Of a DNA stretch of 64,000 nt, positions 45,862 to 53,768 are shown piece after piece; the first letter of the stretch is position 1; each line of letters starts with the position of its first letter. The position numbers were made by a program, and so were the translations under genes. The notes under the pieces are model-generated. The model worked only from the letters and a program-made list of their open reading frames with translations, made no database searches and was not told the DNA's origin. Origin of the DNA: Anoxybacter fermentans (GTDB taxonomy: Bacteria > Bacillota > Halanaerobiia > DY22613); the NCBI RefSeq assembly GCF_003991135.1, contig NZ_CP016379.1, forward strand, positions 2,232,001-2,296,000, written 5' to 3'.

Positions 45862-47115
45862 TTACTGAACTGTGACATCTTTATATACCTTATTTTCCAT
45901 CCTAATAGTTGGATGCCATATGAAAACAAACCCACATAGTACTGCACATAAAGCAGATATTACAATCATTTTTCCTGCCCCAAATAATCCTACCAGAAAA
46001 CCAGCAACCACTAAGCCGGATGATTCTCCAACAACAGAAGCAGATCCACATATTGAAAATACCCGTCCCTGTAGTTTTTCAGGTACACTAGTCTGTAAAA
46101 ACGTAGAATACAGAATATCAACAGGTGATAATATTAACCCTGCTAATACAACAAATACAGCCATTTGTAAAATATTTGATGACAATCCAACTCCGATATA
46201 AAGCAAACCATGAATCATAATTATACCCACCAGAACTTTTCCCAAATTCACTTTCCATTCAACTGCACCTATAATGAAAGACCCTATTAATAATGCTCCT
46301 GAACTTAATGACATAATTAATCCTAAATTCTTAGCTCCTAACAGCAACTCCTGTTTAATAAATACAGGAAAACCTACAGCAAGAGTTCCCCAGAGAGTAA
46401 AGTTCCAGATAAAAAATATAAAAATTATTATTAGAAGAGCCTTATTTTTATAAATATATGCTAAACCTTCCCTGTTATTTTTCCATATATTCATAATATT
46501 ATCTTTTTTCTCAATATCCGGAACAAATCTTTTGCTATTCACCATTATTAAATAAAAAATAAAAGCAATTAACAAAAAAGTTGCAGAATCAACAAACATT
46601 AGATTTGCTGAACCTATAATATCGATCAAAATTCCAGCGACAGCTGGTGCAATTAAACGGGCAATTCTATATTGAATTGATTTTAAGGAATTCGCCGTCA
46701 CTAAATTTTCAGAAGATATTAAATGTGGAATCATAATATTATTTCCTGCCCTACTGATTGCTGATAATCCAGAAGAGAGTGCAATTAATAACATTAATAT
46801 CCATAAGTTAAGTATATTTAACTTATATGTGATGGGAATAGCGCTTATAAACAATGCCCTTAATAAAGATTCTACTATTATTACTTTTTCTACCCGGTAT
46901 TGATCAAGATAATATCCTGCAATTGGTGCCATAAAAACTGGTGGTAACTCATAGGCTAAGAGTGTCAACCCCAAAGAAAAGGCAGATCCATTTATTTCAA
47001 GAATAAGCCATGTTAAACTTAAATATGTAAAAATATCTCCAAAATTAGATATTAAAAGTCCTAGCCAAAATAATGCAAAATTCTTTTCTTTTAATACACT
47101 AAAATATTTTTTCAA
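45862..47115 (-). CDS. MFS transporter (MFS_3-type efflux protein)
   Basis: About 417 residues, twelve membrane segments. The N-terminus NFALFWLGLLISNFGDIFTY and the later PVFMAPIAGYYLDQYRVEKV are typical of the macrolide-efflux/enterobactin-exporter-like group; ISRAGNNIMIPHLIS and LQGRVFSICGSASVVGES are the paired family motifs. TTG at 47115 is preferred, 8 nt after AGGAGG; GTG at 47124 is the alternative. Substrate unknown. Repeat copy I lies just upstream. Confidence 0.88.
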   Translation of the reverse strand: MKKYFSVLKEKNFALFWLGLLISNFGDIFTYLSLTWLILEINGSAFSLGLTLLAYELPPVFMAPIAGYYLDQYRVEKVIIVESLLRALFISAIPITYKLNILNLWILMLLIALSSGLSAISRAGNNIMIPHLISSENLVTANSLKSIQYRIARLIAPAVAGILIDIIGSANLMFVDSATFLLIAFIFYLIMVNSKRFVPDIEKKDNIMNIWKNNREGLAYIYKNKALLIIIFIFFIWNFTLWGTLAVGFPVFIKQELLLGAKNLGLIMSLSSGALLIGSFIIGAVEWKVNLGKVLVGIIMIHGLLYIGVGLSSNILQMAVFVVLAGLILSPVDILYSTFLQTSVPEKLQGRVFSICGSASVVGESSGLVVAGFLVGLFGAGKMIVISALCAVLCGFVFIWHPTIRMENKVYKDVTVQ

Positions 47116-47181
47116 GATTGCCACCTCCTCCTGGTGACCATTTTTATATGTGTAAATAACTTTCGTAAGATCTCATAAAAT

Positions 47182-47402
47182 GGTTAAACTGCAAAAAACT
47201 AATTTTTCGCTTCTTGAGAAATTTTTCAAATCATCTAAAGCTCCATTTCCGCCGAAATAAGGCTTTCTAATCAAAGGGCTCTCCTGGCCCTTGATTAGCT
47301 CATCACCTCCTGTAATGAGGCCTTATTTCGTCGGAAATCTCGCTAAGATGATTTGACAAAAAATTTCTATGTCGTTCAAAATTAGCTTTTTGCAGTATAA
47401 TC
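47182..47402 (+). repeat. Palindromic mobile repeat, copy I
   Basis: 221 bp, GGTTAAACTGC to GCAGTATAATC. Flanks ATAAAAT (47175-47181) and ATAAAAC (47403-47409) match at 6 of 7. It belongs to the subtype with ATCATC / GATGAT and TTTCCGCCG / CGTCGGAAA in its outer stem. Confidence 0.9.
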
Positions 47403-47407
47403 ATAAA

Positions 47408-47432
47408 ACAAAAAAAGAATCCTTCTTTTTTA
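47408..47432 (-). terminator. Possible terminator of the TPR/peptide operon
   Basis: AAAAAAGAA (47411-47419) pairs with TTCTTTTTT (47423-47431) around a 3-nt loop, giving a T run on the minus strand. Weak because the stem is almost all A-T. The 230 bases between it and the small peptide gene (47433-47661) show nothing else. Confidence 0.45.
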
Positions 47433-47661
47433 TGAATTCCTTCGCATTTTAGCAGGTAATATAAATTTAAATCCCCATCCATTGAAAAAAATTAATCAAA
47501 AAAAAAACACTAAGACTACAACAATTTTTATCTTTTGTTCTCCTTCAATGCCTGACCCTAATTATACTTTCCAAAATAGCTTCTCTTTCCAGTTAAATAA
47601 TAAGAATTTAGCTGGGATTAATTGTTAAAATCAGCATAATAATTTTAAAGTTTATTTAATT

Positions 47662-47805
47662 TTAATCCTCATCAGCAATGGGTAATGGGCCGTTAGTCGT
47701 AACTATGCTATAATCACTCATTAACTGTAAATCATTAGCTAAAACAGTAAAAGATATGGAAAAAGTCAAAAACAAAATCAAAAACAAGCCAATAATCTTC
47801 TTCAT
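47662..47805 (-). CDS. Secreted small peptide, Phr-like candidate signal
   Basis: 47 codons from ATG 47805 to TAA 47662. The peptide has a clear export signal (MKKIIGLFLILFLTFSISF, then TVLAND) and a short tail, DLQLMSDYSIVTTNG followed by PLPIADED. Its ATG overlaps the stop codon of the TPR gene by one base (TAATG), and AGGAGG lies 8 nt upstream. This is the layout of rap-phr pairs, where a TPR receptor gene overlaps a pre-peptide gene whose secreted fragment is later reimported. The mature fragment cannot be defined; Opp-type importers are abundant in this window. Confidence 0.75.
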   Translation of the reverse strand: MKKIIGLFLILFLTFSISFTVLANDLQLMSDYSIVTTNGPLPIADED

Positions 47806-48779
47806 TATATAACCTCCTTTTCAAAATCTAATTTTAAATGAATCTCTTCACCTAAGCTATTCAAAACCTTATTTTTAAAATTCTCCTTCATAAGTTTTAT
47901 TGATTCCCGATTAATCTTAGCCTGTAACCTCAAAATATTGTCAAAACATTCATAAATCTCTAATGGGGCCTGAACAGAAATAAAATGATCTAATGCAACT
48001 TGATAATAATCTATAGCTCTTAGGTAATCTTCATTATATTCGGACAACTCAGCTAAAATAACATAGGACTGTGCTTTTTCAAAATAATTTTTAGTTCTAT
48101 CTGCAATAAGTTCTGCTTTATCAATAAATTCATATGCTTTTTCGGTCTCTCCTAACTGAACATAAACTGACGCAAGATTATTGAACAATCTGGGATGGTC
48201 TTTAACATATTTTAGTGCTTCATTAAATACATCTAAAGACTCTTTAAAATTTTTCTGATACCAATAAACTGTTCCTAAATTTATTAAAACTTTCCCCCTT
48301 AGATCATTATCATCAAATAAATTAAACTGAGTTATAAGGCTATTACATTTTTCAATAGCCTTCTTTAAAAATTCAGAATCTGATTTCTGTTTAAACAAAT
48401 AAACATAAACCCATGCAAGATTATTTATAGCTCCAATTTTTATGCGGGGATATTCATCTAACTTCGATAATCTTTCAAATATTTGTACAGCATCTTCTAA
48501 TGCCCCCAATTTACCTAAAATAATACCTTTAATTTTTATTAAGTTATATTTTTTTTCCGGTTCTTGAACTACAATTGCTTCTTCTATCTCCTCATAAGCC
48601 CCTTTATAATCACCCAATTTATATAATCCAATTGCATATTGATAAAGAACTTCTGGTCTATATTCTGTATAAGATTTTGTCAAATGTTTTGCTATAACTA
48701 TATTTTCTATAAATCTTTTAAAATCTTTTTCTTCTAAACTCTGTTTAGCTTTTTCCAAATAGGGTTCAATATTTTCCAT
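47805..48779 (-). CDS. TPR-repeat protein, Rap-like candidate receptor
   Basis: 324 residues built almost wholly of helical TPR-like repeats, for example YQYAIGLYKLGDYKGAYEEI, NNLAWVYVYLFKQK, LINLGTVYWYQKNFKESLDV and NNLASVYVQLGETEKAYEFI. There is no helix-turn-helix and no signal peptide, so it is cytosolic and would act by protein or peptide contact. Overlap with a secreted-peptide gene suggests a peptide-responsive regulator. Rap proteins are somewhat longer (about 370-380); the target is unknown. Confidence 0.75.
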   Translation of the reverse strand: MENIEPYLEKAKQSLEEKDFKRFIENIVIAKHLTKSYTEYRPEVLYQYAIGLYKLGDYKGAYEEIEEAIVVQEPEKKYNLIKIKGIILGKLGALEDAVQIFERLSKLDEYPRIKIGAINNLAWVYVYLFKQKSDSEFLKKAIEKCNSLITQFNLFDDNDLRGKVLINLGTVYWYQKNFKESLDVFNEALKYVKDHPRLFNNLASVYVQLGETEKAYEFIDKAELIADRTKNYFEKAQSYVILAELSEYNEDYLRAIDYYQVALDHFISVQAPLEIYECFDNILRLQAKINRESIKLMKENFKNKVLNSLGEEIHLKLDFEKEVI

Positions 48780-48834
48780 GCCAACACCCCCAGATATTCT
48801 TTCTATCCCCTATTTTTGTATAAGTTACATCATT

Positions 48835-48863
48835 ATTATATCATCAGATTTGTCATTCTGCAA
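48835..48863 (-). promoter_or_regulatory. Promoter of the TPR/peptide operon
   Basis: TTGCAG (48863-48858), 17-bp spacer, TATAAT (48840-48835) on the minus strand. A small palindrome GAAATGTCTCAGACATTC at 48905-48922 lies about 40 bp upstream and could be an operator. Confidence 0.65.
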
Positions 48864-48982
48864 GAATAAAATTCATTATTTTACTATTTTTAATCTATAT
48901 TGTTTGAAATGTCTCAGACATTCATAATTTTATTGATTTAAACAAAATTAATTATCTCAAGACAAGGATAATCAACTTTAAT

Positions 48983-49182
48983 GGTTAAACTGCAAAAAGT
49001 TAATTTTTCACTTCTTGAGAAATTTCTCGAATCATCTAAAGCTCGATTTCCGCCGAAATAAGGCTTCCTGACTCAAAGGAGCCTCCTGGTCCTTGATTAG
49101 CTCATCACCTCCTGTGATGAGGCCTTATTTCGTCGGAAATCTCGTGAAGATTTGGCGAAAAATTTCTATGCCGTTTATAATC
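48983..49182 (+). repeat. Palindromic mobile repeat, copy J (right end deleted internally)
   Basis: 200 bp. The left end GGTTAAACTGC is intact; the right arm has lost the AAAATTAGCTTTTTGCA segment but keeps GTTTATAATC. The target duplication CTTTAAT is perfect on both sides (48976-48982 and 49183-49189). Same stem subtype as copies I and M. Confidence 0.88.
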
Positions 49183-49205
49183 CTTTAATAAGTTATGATT
49201 TAAGT

Positions 49206-49715
49206 TCAATTTTGCTCTATATACTCCAGAATAACTGCAATCCTGGATTCATCAAGTTCCAACTCCTCTAATAAAAGCTTAATTAATTCAACTCGTCCAT
49301 CTATTGTATTATGCCCGGTTAATTTAATACCTAATGTAGAAATAATTCTCCTGACCTCCTCTTTGGTAGGAGTTGCCCCCTGGGAAAGTTCTATAACCCT
49401 CAAAACATTTAATCCTATATGTTTAGCCAGCTCTTCATAAGTCCAATTTTTCTCTTTTAGATATGTTTTCAAATTCCCAGCAAAGGAGAGACTTTCCAGA
49501 TCGCCTTCAGTGAAAAACAAATAAAAGAACGGCACTTTAAAAAAATCTGCAAGCTTTTCAAGATGTTCTATAGTTAATCTTCGCTGATTATTTTTGATAC
49601 GGGAATAACCGGATGGAGATATTTGTAATGCCTTTGCTATATCACGGTCAGAATACCCGGCTCTCCTTTTTAAAAATTCTATCTTTTTTAATATCTTTTC
49701 TGTCTGTTTTGGCAT
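49206..49715 (-). CDS. XRE-family regulator with two HTH domains, long paralogue
   Basis: 169 residues. HTH 1: RAGYSDRDIAKALQISPSGY with SRIKNNQRRLTIEHLEKLA. Then PFFYLFFTEGDLESLSF. HTH 2: LKEKNWTYEELAKHIGLNV with the VLRVIELSQGATPTKEEV helix. The C-terminal 40 residues match the short paralogue at 45300. A GGAGGG site precedes the ATG. It is divergent from the small gene at 49905, with back-to-back promoters, so it may repress both. Confidence 0.85.
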   Translation of the reverse strand: MPKQTEKILKKIEFLKRRAGYSDRDIAKALQISPSGYSRIKNNQRRLTIEHLEKLADFFKVPFFYLFFTEGDLESLSFAGNLKTYLKEKNWTYEELAKHIGLNVLRVIELSQGATPTKEEVRRIISTLGIKLTGHNTIDGRVELIKLLLEELELDESRIAVILEYIEQN

Positions 49716-49737
49716 ATTTTAACCCTCCTTCATATTA

Positions 49738-49766
49738 ATTATAATATATTTGGTATAAATAGTCAA
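49738..49766 (-). promoter_or_regulatory. Promoter of the long XRE regulator
   Basis: TTGACT (49766-49761), 17-bp spacer, TATAAT (49743-49738) on the minus strand. The spacer (ATTTATACCAAATATAT) differs from that of the short paralogue by only two or three bases, suggesting a shared operator. Confidence 0.82.
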
Positions 49767-49812
49767 TATAAACAAACATTTTCAGTGACAAAAAGTTAAA
49801 AATATCATAATG

Positions 49813-49841
49813 TTGACAATTTGGCATTTTCGAGATATAAT
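49813..49841 (+). promoter_or_regulatory. Promoter of the 49905-50177 gene
   Basis: TTGACA (49813-49818), 17-bp spacer, TATAAT (49836-49841), full consensus, divergent from the regulator promoter 47 bp away. Confidence 0.85.
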
Positions 49842-49904
49842 GAAAATGATCCTAAATTGTGAATTATTTGGTTTTCAAATTCACTTCAAAGGAGGAAATT
49901 ATAA

Positions 49905-50177
49905 ATGAGTAAATATTACTTAATGATGTCAAATGGGGCCATAAAAACTATTAATCATTTTCTTTCAATCAATGAAGACGAACATAACTTATTAATCAAT
50001 ACAGAATTTGATCAATTCAGTGTTTGCAAAAAAGATGTGGTGATTCATGGCGATGAGAAGTATTGGACAAAAGTTTTAGAATTACTCAAATGTCTTGACA
50101 AAATCATTCAAAAAAGAGTAAATAAAATTACAACTAAAGCAACTTTTTTAGGTTTTTTTCTTGGACGCTTAAGTTAG
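49905..50177 (+). CDS. Small protein of unknown function
   Basis: 90 residues, MSKYYLMMSNGAIKTINHFL at the start, Lys/Asp-rich, with a hydrophobic end (ATFLGFFLGRLS). AAGGAGG lies 9 nt upstream and a full-consensus promoter drives it, so it is probably real and well expressed. I do not recognise a family. The stop codon lies within the eroded left end of repeat copy K, so the C-terminus may have been altered by the insertion. Confidence 0.65.
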   Translation: MSKYYLMMSNGAIKTINHFLSINEDEHNLLINTEFDQFSVCKKDVVIHGDEKYWTKVLELLKCLDKIIQKRVNKITTKATFLGFFLGRLS

Positions 50178-50395
50178 TTTCTGCAAAAAGCTAACTTTTC
50201 GCTTCATAAAGAAACTTTTCGAACCATCTAAAGTTCGATTTCAGTCAAAATAAGGCACACTAATCAATGGATCCTCCTGACCCTTGATTAGCTCATCACA
50301 TCCTGTGATGAGGACTTATTTCGACTGAAATCTCACTAAGATGGTTTAACGAAAAATTTCTATGGCACTCAAAATTAGCTTTTTGTAATTTAATC
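50174..50395 (+). repeat. Palindromic mobile repeat, copy K
   Basis: About 222 bp, left end eroded (TTAGTTTCTGC), right end TAATTTAATC. Both head hairpins (CTAATCAATGGATCC.. and CTCATCACATCCTGTGATGAG) are intact. No clear target duplication, consistent with rearrangement at the left end. Confidence 0.85.
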
Positions 50396-50402
50396 ATATA
50401 AT

Positions 50403-50433
50403 AAAAAAAAGAAGGTACTGACTTTCAGCACCT
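50403..50433 (-). terminator. Terminator of the tldD-pmbA-zinc ribbon operon
   Basis: AGGTACTGA (50413-50421) pairs with TCAGCACCT (50425-50433) with one wobble pair; the minus strand continues TCTTTTTTTTAT. Directly after the zinc-ribbon gene. Confidence 0.85.
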
Positions 50434-50439
50434 CTGGTA

Positions 50440-50703
50440 TCATATTAAACTTTCTCCATCAGGAAAAAACTCAGCAATCTTCTGTCCTAAATTCATAACT
50501 TCTTCTTCATAGGAGTCAAAAAAATCGGCCCGTGTTACGGAAATGGTACCACACCGGCTACATTTTACATCATAATTATCAAAATCTACATCCAATACCT
50601 GATGTAAAGTATCTGCATCACAGATAGGACAATAGTACAACCCATAATTCAAACCATCTTCATTGTTATAAGCAGGTTGATATTCCACTCCCCAAAAGTC
50701 CAT
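50440..50703 (-). CDS. Small zinc-ribbon protein
   Basis: 87 residues with two CxxC pairs, YYCPICDADTLHQVL and VKCSRCGTISV, forming a zinc ribbon, and an acidic tail (FFDSYEEEVMNLGQ). The ATG at 50703 has AAGGGGAG upstream. It is downstream of pmbA by 80 nt and probably cotranscribed. Function unknown. Confidence 0.75.
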   Translation of the reverse strand: MDFWGVEYQPAYNNEDGLNYGLYYCPICDADTLHQVLDVDFDNYDVKCSRCGTISVTRADFFDSYEEEVMNLGQKIAEFFPDGESLI

Positions 50704-50783
50704 CAACGTCTCCCCTTTATTTATGATTCTAGTATTAGGATGGACTTAAAGGAAGTCAACTATGAATGGTAAATTCTTTAGTT

Positions 50784-52124
50784 TTACGTACCACTTACTG
50801 CTAATTTACGCACCAGAAATGATGGGGTTCCCATAAATCCTGTTAATGGATTAAATGTCAGATCATTACCTATCTTAATAATATCTTTTAACAGCTGACT
50901 AAAATTGCCTGCGATAGTAACTTTTCTAACTGGTTGAGCCAGTTTTCCATCTTTAATCCAGATTCCGGAAGCTCCAATGGAAAAATCGCCCGAAATAGGG
51001 TTAGCTCCACTATGTACTCCAGATAATTGCAAAACAAGAAAACCTTCTTCAATTCCAGCAATCATCTCTTCTAAACTATCATTACCCGGTTTTAAATAGA
51101 AATTGGTCGGAGAAGCTTCCGGAAAATCTCTATAACTTTTTCTTCTAGAATTACCGGTAGAAATAACACCGTCAATTCTGGCTGTATGGGAATCGTAAAG
51201 ATAGTTTTTTAAGACTCCATTTTCAACTACAACAGTTTCTTTAGAAGGGATTCCCTCATCATCAAAAGGAGCAGTCATAAGTCCTTCTTTTTTAAGACCA
51301 TCATCTATTAATGTAACCAATGGATTGGCAATCTCCCGGCCTAATTTACCTTTAAAGAGAGATTTACCTTTCTGAACTTTTTCTGCAAGAAAACCGGGAA
51401 CAAATGGATAAAATATCATTGAACCGGAATAAGAATTAAAAAGTACCGGTACTTCCTGGGACGGGACAGGTTTACCACCAAGCATGGAAATAGCTTCTTT
51501 AGCTGCTTTTTCACCAATTATCTCAGGATTTAGATCACTAAAACCTTTCCCAAAGCCAATCCCTATTCCTGTCTGGTTATGACCATCCTCTCTGGCAAGA
51601 GCAAAAAGATAGGCCACAACCTGGGTTTTACGATATTTAAGATTTAATCCCTTAGAATTGATAAGATGGATTTCTATATCTTTATCCTGATAGGTCACCG
51701 ATGGAACCATGACAATCCGCGGATCATAATCCAATGCAGCTTTTTCAATGGCAACTGCTAAATTTATTTTTTCATCAATCTCTATGTCAAAAAGCCCTGG
51801 ATCGTAAATATCTACTTCCGGGTATTGGCTGAAGAGTTCTGGAAGCTTTCTTTTTTCTGTTGTATCTCCCATCAAACCGGCATTGGCAATAGCTTCACTA
51901 ATAACTTTCTTAAGCCCCTCATCATTGAAATTAGAAGTATAGGCAAAACCCATCCTTCCATCAATAAAGGCTCTGACTCCTATACCCTGACCTTTAGAAG
52001 AAAGGAGTGATTCTACTTCACCTTTAAAGATCTGTATCTGATCTGATTTAATCTGTTGAAGGTATATCTCTATTTCCTGAGCACCCTGACCCAGACCAAA
52101 ATCAATTAACTTTTCGAAATTCAT
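50784..52124 (-). CDS. pmbA: TldE/PmbA metalloprotease subunit
   Basis: About 446 residues from ATG 52124 (GGGGGAG upstream; a longer reading from 52169 overlaps tldD). No HExxxH motif, as usual for TldE. Conserved segments: QGIGVRAFIDGRMGFAYTSN near the N-terminus, PFDDEGIPSKETVVVENGVL, GNSRRKSYRDFPEASPTNF, and the C-terminal GNFSQLLKDIIKIGNDLTF. It follows tldD by one base. This is the standard housekeeping-type pair and the best candidate for general TldD/E activity in the cell. Confidence 0.92.
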   Translation of the reverse strand: MNFEKLIDFGLGQGAQEIEIYLQQIKSDQIQIFKGEVESLLSSKGQGIGVRAFIDGRMGFAYTSNFNDEGLKKVISEAIANAGLMGDTTEKRKLPELFSQYPEVDIYDPGLFDIEIDEKINLAVAIEKAALDYDPRIVMVPSVTYQDKDIEIHLINSKGLNLKYRKTQVVAYLFALAREDGHNQTGIGIGFGKGFSDLNPEIIGEKAAKEAISMLGGKPVPSQEVPVLFNSYSGSMIFYPFVPGFLAEKVQKGKSLFKGKLGREIANPLVTLIDDGLKKEGLMTAPFDDEGIPSKETVVVENGVLKNYLYDSHTARIDGVISTGNSRRKSYRDFPEASPTNFYLKPGNDSLEEMIAGIEEGFLVLQLSGVHSGANPISGDFSIGASGIWIKDGKLAQPVRKVTIAGNFSQLLKDIIKIGNDLTFNPLTGFMGTPSFLVRKLAVSGT

Positions 52125-52125
52125 C

Positions 52126-53526
52126 TCACTTCTCCCCCTTTCTCTCGGTTCCACCAACCGTAATATCACTGATTAAAAGTGTAGGCTGACCAACAGCAGC
52201 ATTGACAGACTGAAACTGTTTACCACACATACCGGGTTCAAAATCCAAATTATCAGCTATCATCTCAATTTTATGTAATACCTCAGGGCCATTACCGACT
52301 AAAGTCGCACCCCGGACCGGCTCTGTAATCTGTCCATTTTCAATCAGATAACCCTCTCTTACGGCAAAAACAAAATCACCAGTGGAAGTATTCACCTGAC
52401 CACCACCTAAAGCTTTAGCAAAAAGACCCCTCTGGACATTTTTAAAGAGTTCCTCATATTTACTTTCACCATTGGCGATAAAAGTATTGGTCATTCGAGG
52501 AATCGGTAAATGACGGTAGGACATGCGGCGTCCGTTACCTGTAGATCTTAAACGACCAGCTTTTTTAGCATTTACCCGATCCCACATATATTCTCTTAAA
52601 ATTCCATTCTCAATCAGGACGGTACGCTGTGCAGGGGTTCCTTCATCATCAATATTATAAGATCCCCACTCATTTGGTATAGTAGGATCATCAATGGCAG
52701 TTACAATGGATGATGCTACCTTTTGGCCCACCTTTCCAGCAAAAACCGATGAACCTTTAACTATAGCGTCTGCTTCTAAACCATGACCACAGGCTTCATG
52801 GAAGAGAACTCCACCAAAACCATTATTGATAATCACATCCATTTTTCCTGACGGCGCAGGTCTGGCATTTAACATGGTTATAGCCTGTTCACCCGCAGTA
52901 CGCGCTAAAATCTCTGGGTCATATAAATCAAAGAGTTCAATACCCATAGCCTTACCTTTAGAGACTGAACCGGTTTGAATTAAATCTCCTCGTTGGGCTA
53001 CAGTACTTACGGTAAAACGGATAAACACCTGTTCATCTTCAACCCAGAGTCCCTCACTATTAGCAATCATAATTTTCCGGAACTGATCCATAAAACTGAT
53101 AGTAACCTGTTTTATCAGATCCGAAACCCGCGCTGCCTCGTCAGCTTTCATGATAATCTCTACTTTGGCATTTTTGTTATACCCAGTAGGTTCAATCTTA
53201 ACCGGATGAAGGTTGGGGACAGATTTACGGGTCAGATCAATGACAATCACATCTTTACCCGAACCTTTAGCAGCTGCCGCTGCACTCCGGGCAGCTTCCA
53301 TTAACTCCTTCGGACTTAAATCATCAGTAAAAGCATAAGATACTTTTTCCCCATAAATAACCCGGATACCTACCCCCATATCAAAACCGCTCTTTACCTT
53401 TTCTATTACTCCACCTTCAGCAACAATATTATTTGTACGCTTATCTTCAAAAAATATTTCAGCAAAATCACCTCCATACTCCAGGGCTTTTTTAAGTACC
53501 TTTTCCATTAACTCTTTATCCAGCAT
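52126..53526 (-). CDS. tldD: TldD metalloprotease
   Basis: 466 residues. HEACGH at residues 243-248 (FGGVLFHEACGHGLEADAI) gives the catalytic HExxxH; the C-terminal GMCGKQFQSVNAAVGQPTL supplies the Cys ligand. YNIDDEGTPAQRTVLIENGI and STGNGRRMSYRHLPIPRMTN are strong family signatures. Forms a heterodimer with PmbA that degrades unfolded peptides. Upstream is polA, separated by repeat copy L. Confidence 0.95.
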   Translation of the reverse strand: MLDKELMEKVLKKALEYGGDFAEIFFEDKRTNNIVAEGGVIEKVKSGFDMGVGIRVIYGEKVSYAFTDDLSPKELMEAARSAAAAAKGSGKDVIVIDLTRKSVPNLHPVKIEPTGYNKNAKVEIIMKADEAARVSDLIKQVTISFMDQFRKIMIANSEGLWVEDEQVFIRFTVSTVAQRGDLIQTGSVSKGKAMGIELFDLYDPEILARTAGEQAITMLNARPAPSGKMDVIINNGFGGVLFHEACGHGLEADAIVKGSSVFAGKVGQKVASSIVTAIDDPTIPNEWGSYNIDDEGTPAQRTVLIENGILREYMWDRVNAKKAGRLRSTGNGRRMSYRHLPIPRMTNTFIANGESKYEELFKNVQRGLFAKALGGGQVNTSTGDFVFAVREGYLIENGQITEPVRGATLVGNGPEVLHKIEMIADNLDFEPGMCGKQFQSVNAAVGQPTLLISDITVGGTERKGEK

Positions 53527-53548
53527 TGTTCACTCCTCCTCAAATTTT

Positions 53549-53767
53549 GATTAAACTGCAAAAAGCAAATTTTTCACTTCAAAAGAAATTTTTCGAACCA
53601 TCTAAAGTTCGATTTCAGTCGAAATAAGATACACTAATCAATGGGCCCTCCTGGCCCTTGATTAGCTCATCAATCCTCATATGAGGCCTTATTTCGACTG
53701 AAATCTCACTAAGATGGTTTAACAAAAAATTTCTATGACACTCAAAATTAGCTTTTTGCAGTAAATA
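53549..53767 (+). repeat. Palindromic mobile repeat, copy L
   Basis: About 219 bp, GATTAAACTGC to GCAGTAAAT. Its stem TTTCAGTCGAAATAAG / CTTATTTCGACTGAAA is perfectly paired. One hairpin of the head is shortened (CTCATCAATCCTCATATGAG). It lies 2 bp from the polA stop codon. A 7-bp duplication is uncertain (AAATTTT versus AAATATT, depending on the right boundary). Confidence 0.85.
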
Positions 53768-53768
53768 T

